64,000 nt of DNA, taken from NCBI GenBank assembly GCA_947493495.1, contig CANLRN010000003.1, forward strand, positions 83,281 through 147,280, in the 5' to 3' direction. The first letter of the stretch is position 1; every line of letters starts with the position of its first letter. Of the stretch, positions 20,887 through 32,373 are shown in pieces. The notes beneath the pieces are model-generated. The model ran no database searches, was not told the DNA's origin, and saw nothing but the letters and a program-made list of their open reading frames with translations. The translations under genes and the position numbers were made by a program. The DNA comes from an uncultured Aquimarina sp. Lineage in GTDB: Bacteria > Bacteroidota > Bacteroidia > Flavobacteriales > Flavobacteriaceae.

Positions 20887-21786
20887 TTATAGTTCATTAA
20901 GTAAATCCGAAATGGATCTAAAAAACTTTTGATTGGGAGCTTCTGGGTTTTTTGAGACTTGTATGATTTGTTTGCCAAGAACCCATAATTCACTATCTCT
21001 TTTTGAACAGATAATTTCATTAAATTGATTTAAGTACTCAGTAATCTTGTCTTTTTCTGGTTTTATCGTAAAATAAGAAACAAAGATCGTGTTTTCATGG
21101 AAAACAAGTATATCTGATAAGTTATGTAATGGAATACTTGGCCCCAAATAAATAGTTTTATATCCGTGAAGTAATATCTCATAGTTTACATATAACAGTC
21201 CTAACTCATGGATTTCATTTTCTGGTAGAAATAATATGAATGCTTTATCCGGTTTCGAAGGCTTGAGGTACTGCAGGCGTTCAATATTAACCAATAATTT
21301 CTGTTTTATCAGATTAGTAACAAAGTGTTCGTGCGAAGGACTTATTGTATTAGTTTGCCATAAAAGACCTATTTCAGTTAGTAACGGTATAAATATTTCT
21401 GTAAAGACCTCTCTAAATGTTCTTGTTTCTATGAGTTGATCATATGTATTTAAGAAAAGATTTAGATCATAATTAAGCATAGCGATCTTCAAGGAATTGA
21501 TCGCGTGGTTTTTAACTTCATTATCAGAAACTATTCTCCTTACATATTCATTAATTTCATCATCGTTTAGTTTAGAAACTCTAGAAATTTTATAACCACT
21601 ATTAACTAAATAAGTGACATTTAATAATTTTTGTAAGTTCTGTAGATTATATGTCCTTATATTTGTCTGTGTACGATCAGGCGAGAGTAAATTGTATCTC
21701 TTTTCCCAGATTCTTATGGTATGCGCTTTTACACCACATAAGTTTTCAAGATCTTTAATACTGAAGTTTTGTTTAATATTGTTCAC
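20887..21786 (-). CDS. MerR-family regulator with C-terminal B12-binding domain (CarH/LitR-like)
   Basis: MerR HTH 'FSIKDLENLCGVKAHTIRIWEKRYNLLSPDRTQTNIRTY'; W-x9-EH (WQTNTISPSHEH) and E-x-H-x-x-G (EIHELG) motifs; upstream of crtI in same orientation. Confidence 0.85.
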   Translation of the reverse strand: MNNIKQNFSIKDLENLCGVKAHTIRIWEKRYNLLSPDRTQTNIRTYNLQNLQKLLNVTYLVNSGYKISRVSKLNDDEINEYVRRIVSDNEVKNHAINSLKIAMLNYDLNLFLNTYDQLIETRTFREVFTEIFIPLLTEIGLLWQTNTISPSHEHFVTNLIKQKLLVNIERLQYLKPSKPDKAFILFLPENEIHELGLLYVNYEILLHGYKTIYLGPSIPLHNLSDILVFHENTIFVSYFTIKPEKDKITEYLNQFNEIICSKRDSELWVLGKQIIQVSKNPEAPNQKFFRSISDLLNEL

Positions 21787-22378
21787 TTTTTACCAAAATA
21801 AGTTAAACAAATTTAAATAAAAAGGAATAAACAATAATAGTATACGTGTTAAAAAAAAGATTTTTTTTGTTAAAATCTTAATGGTAAGGATATTATTTTT
21901 GCTAAAAAAACACAGATTCTGCGTAAGAATAGTATTTCTGTTGTTAACTATCTAACAAAAAAATCTTTTTTTCTTGATGTTTATATGATAAAAAATAACG
22001 TGTTCATTTTTAATAAATTAAGTTATATTATAAGAGAGAAGAGAGCAGAGTAGAAGTAAAGAAAGAGGTTTTTTTAAACTATTTTTTTAATACTATTGAC
22101 TTGTAATGTAAACTATTGTGATATATTATTTCGCAATTAAAAAATATTTAATTTTATTAAAAATTATTTGCTAATCAATACTCTACAAGATCATAATAAT
22201 TTTGAATAGTATTAATTGAAACAACTTACATTTTATTTTTTTGAAAACATGGATTTTTTGTAGTTTAGTCCCAATAGTTCACAGTTTTATAATATATAAG
22301 AAAAAAAATATAATTGATTTCAAGATTACGATAAGACTTACCTTTTTTAAATTAACAAACAAAAACACCTTACAAATT

Positions 22379-23350
22379 ATGAAAACGTACAAATTTTTAG
22401 TAGTCATTTTGTGCATTATTTTATTATCATGTAGTTCTGATGATACTAATGATACTAATGCTATGAACCCTGAGCCTCCTGAACCTCCGATATCTCAAGA
22501 ACCAATTGATCTTACAGCTCTTGATCCTAATTTCCCTTCTTTTGTTTCGATAGATGACACTACACCAGCTACTATGAAATGGGTAAAAGTAGAAGAAATG
22601 TCAGATGAATTTGATGTTTGGGATAGTGATAAATGGGAAAATTCATTTTGGAATTATGAAAACACACCCGTTTGGATGACAAATGAAAACTCTGGAGTCG
22701 AGGATGGTAAAATGTTTATAAAAGCTACTTTACGAGATGATCCTGAGAGTTGGTTTCAGACAGCAAGAATTCATTCTAAAGCTCAAATAAGTTTTCCGAT
22801 GTATACTGAATGCAGTATGAAAACTGCTCATATTTCTGCATTTAATACATTTTGGATGAATAATGGAGATATCAATAATCGTGATGAAATTGATATTGTC
22901 GAAAATAATTCGAATCCTACTGCAGAGTGTAGAGATCAATCAAACAAACCTGCAGGCTTTCCTTGGACGCCTTGGTTGTTTCCAACCCAAATGAATTCAC
23001 AATATTTTATTGCAGAAAACGGTACTACAGAAAGGCATGAAGATAATTTTGATACTCGATTTTTGTCTGATAGGAATCCCAATAAAGGTAAAACCTGGAA
23101 TGAAGCCTATCATATTGTAGGGGCTTGGTGGATCGATGAACGAAATGTTCAGTTCTATTTAGACGGAGAACCGGCAGGTAAAATAACTACCCAACAAGAT
23201 TTCACCAGAGAATTAGAACTCATCTGGGATTTATGGACTTTTGAAGAGTGTAATATTGGAGGACTTCCGCAAAAAGAAGAATTAAATGATGATACAATCA
23301 ATACAATGCGTGTAGATTGGGTTCGTACGTGGAAACTAGAGCCAAAATAG
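22379..23350 (+). CDS. Secreted GH16 family glycoside hydrolase (agarase/porphyranase-like)
   Basis: Lipobox 'ILLSCSSD'; GH16 catalytic signature 'DEIDIVEN' (ExDxxE); start moved to ATG 22379. Confidence 0.85.
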   Translation: MKTYKFLVVILCIILLSCSSDDTNDTNAMNPEPPEPPISQEPIDLTALDPNFPSFVSIDDTTPATMKWVKVEEMSDEFDVWDSDKWENSFWNYENTPVWMTNENSGVEDGKMFIKATLRDDPESWFQTARIHSKAQISFPMYTECSMKTAHISAFNTFWMNNGDINNRDEIDIVENNSNPTAECRDQSNKPAGFPWTPWLFPTQMNSQYFIAENGTTERHEDNFDTRFLSDRNPNKGKTWNEAYHIVGAWWIDERNVQFYLDGEPAGKITTQQDFTRELELIWDLWTFEECNIGGLPQKEELNDDTINTMRVDWVRTWKLEPK

Positions 23351-23377
23351 GCGAGCTATTTCCTTACTAAATCTTTA

Positions 23378-23412
23378 CAAAAACTACCTATATTAATTTT
23401 AGGTAGTTTTTG
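23378..23412 (+). terminator. Rho-independent terminator downstream of GH16 gene
   Basis: CAAAAACTACCT...AGGTAGTTTTTG. Confidence 0.75.
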
Positions 23413-23479
23413 CATTTAAAGACCTCAAAAATAGATGCCATTAATATTTTGATCATTAGCTAATGGCTTAAGTCTATTG

Positions 23480-23798
23480 TGCTTTTAGTCCTAAATTAGG
23501 AAATGTAACCATAAAACCATATTCAGATTTTTTACTGCATGATATGGGAGAAGAATTAGCAGATGATCGTCCAGATTTTGTGGCTAATGGTAGAGAATGG
23601 CGTACTCAACCGCTTTGGGGTATTGGATTGATCGCTACTGTAAATGATCATACATTCTTTTTGCACGATGGTAGAGCAAGAAATATAGAAGAAGCGATAT
23701 TGTGGCACGGAGGCGAAGCAGAGTCAAGTAAACAAGGTTTTGTAAATCTCGAAAAAGAACAAAGAGGACAATTGATTGATTTTATAAATTCTCTATAA
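23480..23798 (+). pseudogene. C-terminal remnant of a di-haem oxidoreductase (DHOR/thiol oxidoreductase-like) gene
   Basis: Frame open before the ATG ('SPKLGNVTIKPYSDFLLHDMGEEL...QPLWGIGLIATVNDHTFFLHDGRARNIEEAILWHGGEAESSKQGF') but no N-terminal haem region upstream. Confidence 0.75.
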
Positions 23799-23818
23799 TT
23801 GAAGTAAATTATACAATT

Positions 23819-24906
23819 ATGAAAACAAAAAAAATAAAAATCATATTTTGGCTATTTATTGGTTGCATCATTTCTTGTAATGAAGATGACCCAGAAACAA
23901 ATACAAGTAATTTTGATGTAAAAGAACTTTTAGAAGATGTCTCTACAAATAATATAGTAGTTGCAGTCAATGAATTTAGAATAGAATCAGAAATACTAAA
24001 TGCTAGTATCGAGGCATACTTAGGAGATAGTACTGAACAGAATTTGATAGCAGCTAGAGATCAATGGAAAACCATAGCATTAACTTATGCTTCAATTTAT
24101 GCATTTAATATCGGAGAAGTAAGAGCTCGTTTTTTTCATCAGGCTTTGTATAATTGGCCTACTTTACCTAATGCAATAGAAAGTTTTATTTCAGATAATT
24201 CGACGATTGACAAAATCTAATAAATTCAATCAGTCCACAAGCCAAAACATTATCAGGATTAGAATATTTACTATTTGGCGATGATGTAAATAGTATCAAT
24301 CAAAAATTCCTAGCGTCAGAAAAAAGAAAAAAATATACAAGACTAATATCTTTAGAGTTAAAAAATAACGCAGCTAGATTACTAAATGTGTGGGATGAGT
24401 CTGGAGAAAGATATATAAATGTTTTTATCAATAGTCAAGCAATAGGTATTGAAGGTTCTTTTAATAGATTATATAATGGTTTATTTAATCTAATAGACAC
24501 GGCTAAGGTTACTAAAATAGGAAAACCAGCAGGTTTAGAGAATTCAGAAAATACGAATCCAGAACTTACCCAAGCTTATTTCAGTACTTCTTCATTAGAT
24601 ATAATAAGAGTTAACATACAAAGTGTTGAATAAGTCTATTTTAATGCCGATGGATTAGGGATTTCAGATTATGTTTTTTCAGTGATTAGAAACCAAGAGC
24701 TTAATGATGCTATTAAAAATAAGATAAACGAGATATATACAGCTATAGATACAATACCAGTATCGTTATTTGAAGCAATTACTACGAATTCAGAACAAGT
24801 AGCTACTTTACACATGAAACTTAACGAATTAGGAATTTTATTTAGTGTAGATGTAAGAAGTATTTTGTCTATTATCATAACTTCTACAGATAATGATGGA
24901 GATTAA
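23819..24906 (+). pseudogene. Imelysin (M75)-like lipoprotein, disrupted by one frameshift and one in-frame stop
   Basis: Three ORFs together form one imelysin-like protein: frame changes near 24205-24225 ('SFISDNSTID' then 'SPQAKTLSGLEYLLFGDDV'); in-frame TAA at 24631-24633 with same-frame continuation 'VYFNADGLGISDYVFSVI'. Confidence 0.8.
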
Positions 24907-25119
24907 TTTACACGGTGTATGTAATAAAAAATTATATTAGCTGTGAAGACTCATACCTGTTGTTTGAATTTACTGTAAAATAGAGTTGTATTTTTGTTCT
25001 GAAATGAAGGTCAAAAAGGATATCTTAGTTCATAAACTTGAAACAATAAGAGTTTCTTCATAAAGCTTCATTAGCAAAGACGGTACTATAATGGTATTGT
25101 TGTAATCAACTCAAGAATA

Positions 25120-26160
25120 ATGAAAAATAGTATTGTAAAGTTTGTAGTGCTCATACAGCTATGTGTATGCAGTATAGCTTTTTCACAAGAGCAAAAAGAA
25201 ACATTAAAAGCACTTATTTTGGATGGTTCTAATAATCATTATGTATGGCCTAAGACCTCATTTATGATGAAAGATTATTTAGAAAAAACTGATCTTTTTG
25301 AAGTAACAATTTCTAGATTAGATACAATATGGAAAGGATTTAAATACGCCCCAGATAGGCCAGAGGCTCATGATTATTTTGTTACAGAATTTGCTCTAGA
25401 TTCAGTACAGAGACCTAGTACCGAAGAGGCTTTAAAAACAACTGATTTCGAAGTTGATCTAAAAGAATATGACCTAATTATATCAAATTTAGGCGCTTTT
25501 ACCCCTATTTGGTCCGAAGAGATGAAAAATAGATTCGTACAATTTATAAAACAAGGAGGAGGATTAGTAGTAGTACACGCTGCAAATAACGCTTGGGGCG
25601 ATTGGGATGCCTATAATGAAATGATTGGGCTTGGAGCTTGGGGAGGTAGGGATGAGTCTTCTGGACCATTTGTATACATAGATGAAGCAGGAAGAGTTCA
25701 AAAAGAGTATGCTCCTGGGATATGCGGCTCTCATGGGCAAGAACACGAGTTTGTGATCACTCACCAACAGCCTAATCATCCTATTCTAAAAGGACTTCCG
25801 AAACAATGGCTCCATGCTAATGATGAACTATATGATCGTATGAGAGGACCATTTATTAATACAACGATACTTGCTACCGCCTATTCTGATCCAGAAATTA
25901 ACAAGAAATCGTATGAACCCGTATTGCCTGGAACAGGAAAAAATGTTCCAATACTAATGGCAATACATTATGGAAAAGGCAGGATTTTTCATAGTACCCT
26001 CGGCCATTTTGATTACTCTATGGAGAGCATTGGGTTTATGACTACATTTCAGCGTGGTGCAGAATGGGCAGCAACTGGTAAAGTCACTCAAAATCCCCCT
26101 AAAGATTTCCCTACGGTAAATGCTTCAAAATCGACAAAGTGGATTCGTCACAAGAAGTAG
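25120..26160 (+). CDS. ThuA-like domain secreted protein
   Basis: Signal peptide; 'LKALILDGSNNHYVWPKTS', 'GGGLVVVHAANNAW', 'GKGRIFHSTLGHFDYSM'. Confidence 0.85.
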   Translation: MKNSIVKFVVLIQLCVCSIAFSQEQKETLKALILDGSNNHYVWPKTSFMMKDYLEKTDLFEVTISRLDTIWKGFKYAPDRPEAHDYFVTEFALDSVQRPSTEEALKTTDFEVDLKEYDLIISNLGAFTPIWSEEMKNRFVQFIKQGGGLVVVHAANNAWGDWDAYNEMIGLGAWGGRDESSGPFVYIDEAGRVQKEYAPGICGSHGQEHEFVITHQQPNHPILKGLPKQWLHANDELYDRMRGPFINTTILATAYSDPEINKKSYEPVLPGTGKNVPILMAIHYGKGRIFHSTLGHFDYSMESIGFMTTFQRGAEWAATGKVTQNPPKDFPTVNASKSTKWIRHKK

Positions 26161-26387
26161 TTGCCTGATCTTAGTTGTAGAAATTACGAACAAAAACTGG
26201 TATTAAATAAGATCGTATGGAAACAATCGACTTTTGATAGGAGTTTACTTATTTAATAACAGAATGCATGAAAATATATTAAAATCACACCTTTTTTGGT
26301 GGTAATTGTTGAATTTATTAACCGAAAACGTTATAGATTTTAATCAAATTAGGTTATTATATGCAATAGCGATAGATTTGACTCGGA

Positions 26388-27374
26388 ATGATAAAAAAAG
26401 TAGACAATATTGCTGTGCTTACCTCAGGAGGAGATGCCCCAGGAATGAATGCTGCCATACGGGCAGTAGTTCGTGCGTGTAGCTATTTTGGTATTAATTG
26501 TTTTGGTGTCTATAAAGGATATGAAGGCCTTATAGATAATCAAATTGAAGAACTCAATGCCCGTTCAGTACGAAATATTATTAATAAAGGCGGTACGTTT
26601 CTGAAATCTGCTCGTTCTAAGGATTTTAGAACTAAAGAAGGAAGACAAAAAGCATATGATAATTTAATAAAAAATAATATAGATGCTCTTATCGTAATTG
26701 GTGGTGATGGTAGTTTTACAGGAGCATTAAAATTATCAGAAGAATTCAATTTTCGTGTAGTTGGTATCCCAGGAACGATTGATAATGATATTAATGGTAC
26801 AGATTATACCATAGGATATGATACAGCATTGAATACGGTAGTAGAAGCTATTGATAAAATTAGAGATACTGCTAGTTCGCACAATCGCTTATTTCTGATA
26901 GAAGTGATGGGTAGAGATGCTGGTGATATTGCATTAAATGCGGGTATTGGAGCAGGAGCAGAAGAAATACTCATCCCAGAAGAAGACATGGGTGTAGATA
27001 GACTTATAGAATCTCTAAAGAAAAGTAAGAAATCAGGTAAAACCTCTAGCATAATAGTAGTAGCAGAAGGAGATAAATCAGGAAAGAATATTTTCGAACT
27101 TGGAGAATATGTTGAAGAAAACTTAGAAGAATATGAAGTTAGAGTTTCTGTATTAGGTCATATACAAAGAGGCGGGTCACCCAGTTGTTATGACAGAGTA
27201 TTAGCTAGTAAATTAGGTGTTGGTGCAGTAGAAGCCTTATTGGAAGGAAAAAGTGAAGTAATGATTGGTATTGTACACAAACAAGTTACTATTGTTCCCT
27301 TAAAAACTGCTTTGGCTAAACGAGCACATAAATACGATAGATTAATTAAAGTTGCTGATATTACATCAGTATAA
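26388..27374 (+). CDS. pfkA: 6-phosphofructokinase
   Basis: 'LTSGGDAPGMNAAIRAVVR', 'IGGDGSFTGA', 'GIPGTIDNDINGTDYTIGYDTALNT'. Confidence 0.96.
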   Translation: MIKKVDNIAVLTSGGDAPGMNAAIRAVVRACSYFGINCFGVYKGYEGLIDNQIEELNARSVRNIINKGGTFLKSARSKDFRTKEGRQKAYDNLIKNNIDALIVIGGDGSFTGALKLSEEFNFRVVGIPGTIDNDINGTDYTIGYDTALNTVVEAIDKIRDTASSHNRLFLIEVMGRDAGDIALNAGIGAGAEEILIPEEDMGVDRLIESLKKSKKSGKTSSIIVVAEGDKSGKNIFELGEYVEENLEEYEVRVSVLGHIQRGGSPSCYDRVLASKLGVGAVEALLEGKSEVMIGIVHKQVTIVPLKTALAKRAHKYDRLIKVADITSV

Positions 27375-28421
<1,047 letters not shown>

Positions 28422-28440
28422 AATAGTTAACCGAACATAT

Positions 28441-28472
28441 AAAGCCCTGATATGTAGTATTAGGGCTTTTTA
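28441..28472 (+). terminator. Rho-independent terminator downstream of gap
   Basis: AAAGCCCT...AGGGCTTTTT. Confidence 0.8.
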
Positions 28473-28677
28473 GTAGTCTCAAAAAAATAGGTAAAACTAT
28501 ACACTTTAGTATATTTGGTTTTAGTCTTTTAACTTTATTGTCAATAAAGTTTAAGCTGATTATTGGCAAAAGGCAAAGAGCTAGAGTAATAAAACATGTG
28601 ATGTTTTTTATCAGAGTAGTTTTTCCAATGCATAAACCAGATTTAATTACTGATTTAACCTGTAATACATTATAAAA

Positions 28678-29538
28678 ATGATTTTAATAGCTGATGGTGG
28701 TTCTACTAAATGCGATTGGATTCTCCTTAATGATGAAGGGGAAGTGATATCTAAAACCCGTACAGAAGGATTAAACCCTGCTGTATTTGATAAGTCATTA
28801 TTAGAAAAAAGACTTCAGGATAATGAAGAATTAGCTTCTTATAAAACAAAGGTAGAAGCAGTACATTTTTATGGAGCTGGTTGCGGAACTGATAAACCAG
28901 CAGAAATGCTAGCTAAGATTTTCGAAAATTATTTTTCTAATGCAGATGTAGTCGTAAAAGAAGATATGGTAGCAGCTGTATATGCGGCGACAACTGAACC
29001 TGGTATTGTTTGTATTCTGGGGACAGGGTCTAATAGTTGTTATTATGATGGAGATGATATTCATATGCCAGTAGACTCATTAGGGTATATATTAATGGAT
29101 GAGGCGAGTGGGAATTATTTTGGTAAAAGACTCATAAGAGATTTCTATTATAAAAGAATGCCTCAGGAAGTGGCTTTAGAATTTGAAAAGAGATTTGATT
29201 TATCTTCGGATACGATTAAAGAAAATTTATATAAAAAGCCAAACCCTAACACATACCTTGCATCGTTTGCTGAGTTTATATTTACTAGTGAGCGTAATGG
29301 ATATTTTTATAAAATTATAACAGAAGGGATACAAGAATTCGTAGAAACAAGAGTGCTGTGTTTCCCTGAAGCGCAGAACGTGCCCATACATTTTATAGGA
29401 TCAATAGCTCATTTTAGTGAAGATATTATTAGAGCAGCCGTTTGGCCATATCACCTTACCGTAGGGAATATTGTTCGCAGACCAATTGATGGGATTATTG
29501 ATTATTATAGAAATGATGTTCTTACTAAGAAAACATAG
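28678..29538 (+). CDS. BadF/BadG/BcrA/BcrD-type ATPase, N-acetylglucosamine kinase-like
   Basis: 'LIADGGSTKCDWILLN', 'CILGTGSNSCYYDG', 'LGYILMDEASGNYFGKRLI'. Confidence 0.85.
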   Translation: MILIADGGSTKCDWILLNDEGEVISKTRTEGLNPAVFDKSLLEKRLQDNEELASYKTKVEAVHFYGAGCGTDKPAEMLAKIFENYFSNADVVVKEDMVAAVYAATTEPGIVCILGTGSNSCYYDGDDIHMPVDSLGYILMDEASGNYFGKRLIRDFYYKRMPQEVALEFEKRFDLSSDTIKENLYKKPNPNTYLASFAEFIFTSERNGYFYKIITEGIQEFVETRVLCFPEAQNVPIHFIGSIAHFSEDIIRAAVWPYHLTVGNIVRRPIDGIIDYYRNDVLTKKT

Positions 29539-29753
29539 CTTTAGGTAAAATCCATTTATTTACAGTAAGGTTTCTTTGAGAGACTCTAAAATAAAAACTA
29601 TATTTTCTTAATTTCAACAGTACCATTAAGGTTAGATTAAAAAAAGTGAAACGGTAATGTTTGCAGCAGTTGAAAGATGGAATATCTATCTACTACATTA
29701 GACAAGGGTTTTCTAAAAGCATCAGACTAGTTCATTACTTGTTCATATACATA

Positions 29754-30509
29754 TCATACAGTTATCCATAATTTAATTGCCATAATAATTACCATAAGTA
29801 CTAAAAATTTCTTTACTAAAACATCCCCTTTTTTTACAGACCATCTGCTAGCTATCCATCCTCCAGATGCATTACCAGCGGCTAAAATAAATCCGTATAA
29901 GTAATTAACTTGATCACTATATATAAAAATGGCTAATGCACCAATAGTATAAATAAATACAACCATTGCTTTTATCGCATTGGATTTTACTAAACCGATC
30001 CTATTAATAGAAGTAAGAGCCACTAGAATAAATATACCAACACCTGCTTGGATGAAGCCCCCATAAACTCCTATCAAAAAGAAAACTAAAATTGATAGAA
30101 ACTTATATTTATCTTGTGTCCGCTCTATTAGATTTTTAGTACTTATTTTTGGCTTAAAAACCATAAAAAATACTACGACTAGCATTACTATGGCTAATAT
30201 CTTATTAAAGACTTCACCTTTGATATCAATAGCAATTTTAGCGCCAATCAGAGAACCTAGCAAAGCAGAGATTCCAAGATAGAGGCTAAAAAGTGAGGGC
30301 TGTATTCCTTTGCTTTTAAAACCAGCTATCGAAGTAATACTTTGTATAAAAATTCCAATTCTATTTGTGCCATTAGCAATAGAAGGTGGTAATCCTATGA
30401 AAATCAGCATAGGTAATGTTAGAAGAGATCCTCCACCTGCAAGCGTATTAATCACCCCAGCTATAAAACCTGTAAAGGCAAGAAGAATAAAAAGCAGTAA
30501 TTCATTCAT
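29754..30509 (-). CDS. TauE/SafE family sulfite exporter-like permease
   Basis: 'FTGFIAGVINTLAGGGSLLTLPML', repeated 'GGFIQAGVGIFILVAL', multi-TM. Confidence 0.9.
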   Translation of the reverse strand: MNELLLFILLAFTGFIAGVINTLAGGGSLLTLPMLIFIGLPPSIANGTNRIGIFIQSITSIAGFKSKGIQPSLFSLYLGISALLGSLIGAKIAIDIKGEVFNKILAIVMLVVVFFMVFKPKISTKNLIERTQDKYKFLSILVFFLIGVYGGFIQAGVGIFILVALTSINRIGLVKSNAIKAMVVFIYTIGALAIFIYSDQVNYLYGFILAAGNASGGWIASRWSVKKGDVLVKKFLVLMVIIMAIKLWITV

Positions 30510-30630
30510 TAAATTGTGTTACATTTCAAAAATAGCTAAAACTAAAAATATAAAGGCTTTTTTTAGAATTCATATGGTATAAAATCTTAAACTATTGTAG
30601 ATTTACTGTGTCAATTAAAATCTAATTACT

Positions 30631-32373
30631 ATTAAGAAATCTCATAAAATATTTCCTTTTTTAGCAAATAGTAAAGGATATACTACCACTCTTTTCAGAT
30701 CAGATGTAATTGCTGGAATTACTGTAGGAGTCGTATTGATTCCACAGGCTATTGCGTATGCATTACTTATGGGAGTTCCGCCTATATATGGGCTGTATAC
30801 TTGTTTGGTTCCTCTAATAATATATGCTTTTTTGGGTTCATCAAAACTACTAAGTATTGGTCCAGTAGCTGTTACTGCCATATTAGTGATGAGTGGAGTA
30901 AGCCAGATAGCCACGCCTTTTACCCAAGAGTTTATAAATTTGGTTGTTTTTTTAGGTTTATTAATTGGTATACTACAGATTATAATGAGTATATTTAAAA
31001 TGGGTTTTTTGGTTAATCTCATCTCACAACCTGTAATCTCTGGATTTATTTCTGCTGCAGCTATTATTATAATTATTTCTCAGTTGAGTGAATCATTAGG
31101 AATTAAAATACCTGATTATCAGTATACATACGAACGCCTATGGTATGTGGTTACACATGTTACTTCTGTTCATTTGCTTACGTTTACAATATGTTCTTGT
31201 TCTGTAGTAATAATGTTAGTGCTAAAAAAGTGGAAAAGATCATTTCCCAATGCTTTATTTGTTATTGTACTTACTACTATCGCAACTGTTGTTTTTGATC
31301 TTAAATCATATGGGGTTTCGATTATCGGGTCAGTACCTAGTGGATTACCGCATTTTTCTGTTCCAGACATGAGTTATACCAGTATGATGTTATTGATGCC
31401 TTCTGTATTGACAATAATCTTTATTGGATATATTGGGAGTATTGGTATCGCAAAATCATTAGAGATGAAAAATCGAGATCATACCATACGACCTAATCAA
31501 GAATTATTAGCCTTGGGATTTGCGAAGGTGATTGGATCTTTTTTTCTTGCAGTACCTTCATCAGGTAGTTATAGTCGAACAGCTATTAATGATACAGCAG
31601 GAGGGAAGACCGTCATTGCATCTATTGTTAGCGTAGTAATCGCAATTATTTCGTTATTATTTTTAACCTCTTTTTTTTATTATATCCCTAAAGCTGTATT
31701 AGCTGCAATTATATTAGTATCGGTATTCGGTCTCATTAATTTTAGCGAAGCTAAATACTTATTAAAACTTAGAAGAAGAGAATTTATAGTAATGCTTATC
31801 ACTTTTTTAGGGACTTTGATTTTTGGAGTAGAAAAAGGGATTTTTATAGGAGTTATTTTGTCCTATATCTTCTTACAATACTATAGCTCTAAACCACACG
31901 TAGCAGAATTAGTGAATATTCCTAATACAGAGTATTATAGAAACATCAATAGATTTCCTGAAGCAGAACAGTCATCAGAATATCTTATCATTCGTTTTGA
32001 TGATCAATTATATTTTGCAAATACGAGTTATTTTAAAGATAGTATCTTATCACATATCAATACCAGAGAGTCTATCCCAAAATTTCTGATTTTGGTAACA
32101 ACTAATATTCATGATATTGATAGTACAGGTTTACACGTTTTAGAAGATATTCATCAATATTTAGACGAAACTAATATTCAATTACTAATTACGGGTACAA
32201 TTGGTCCTGTGAGGGATTTTCTTAAGCGATCAGGTTTTACAGATCGGTTAGGGGCAGAACATTATTTTATGAATATTATGGATGCTGTAAATTTTGTAAA
32301 AAATAAAAAAAATCATAGCACGACTTCTTATCCAGCTACACAATACAATAAAAAGAGATCGTTTTTAGACTAA
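30631..32373 (+). CDS. SulP family inorganic anion transporter with STAS domain (possible ATT start at 30631; ORF track TTG start at 30736)
   Basis: 'RSDVIAGITVGVVLIPQAIAYALLMG', 'SGSYSRTAIND', STAS 'DIHDIDSTGLHVLEDIHQYL'; conserved N-terminal part lies upstream of the TTG in the same open frame. Confidence 0.88.
   Translation: MKKSHKIFPFLANSKGYTTTLFRSDVIAGITVGVVLIPQAIAYALLMGVPPIYGLYTCLVPLIIYAFLGSSKLLSIGPVAVTAILVMSGVSQIATPFTQEFINLVVFLGLLIGILQIIMSIFKMGFLVNLISQPVISGFISAAAIIIIISQLSESLGIKIPDYQYTYERLWYVVTHVTSVHLLTFTICSCSVVIMLVLKKWKRSFPNALFVIVLTTIATVVFDLKSYGVSIIGSVPSGLPHFSVPDMSYTSMMLLMPSVLTIIFIGYIGSIGIAKSLEMKNRDHTIRPNQELLALGFAKVIGSFFLAVPSSGSYSRTAINDTAGGKTVIASIVSVVIAIISLLFLTSFFYYIPKAVLAAIILVSVFGLINFSEAKYLLKLRRREFIVMLITFLGTLIFGVEKGIFIGVILSYIFLQYYSSKPHVAELVNIPNTEYYRNINRFPEAEQSSEYLIIRFDDQLYFANTSYFKDSILSHINTRESIPKFLILVTTNIHDIDSTGLHVLEDIHQYLDETNIQLLITGTIGPVRDFLKRSGFTDRLGAEHYFMNIMDAVNFVKNKKNHSTTSYPATQYNKKRSFLD

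Noticed and set aside
24631-24633. Programmed readthrough of the in-frame TAA in the imelysin gene
   Set aside because: A second independent lesion (frameshift near 24210) and a truncated upstream partner point to pseudogenisation.
30642-31022. 126-aa minus-strand ORF overlapping the SulP 5' region
   Set aside because: Fully antisense to a well-supported SulP coding region; no family resemblance.
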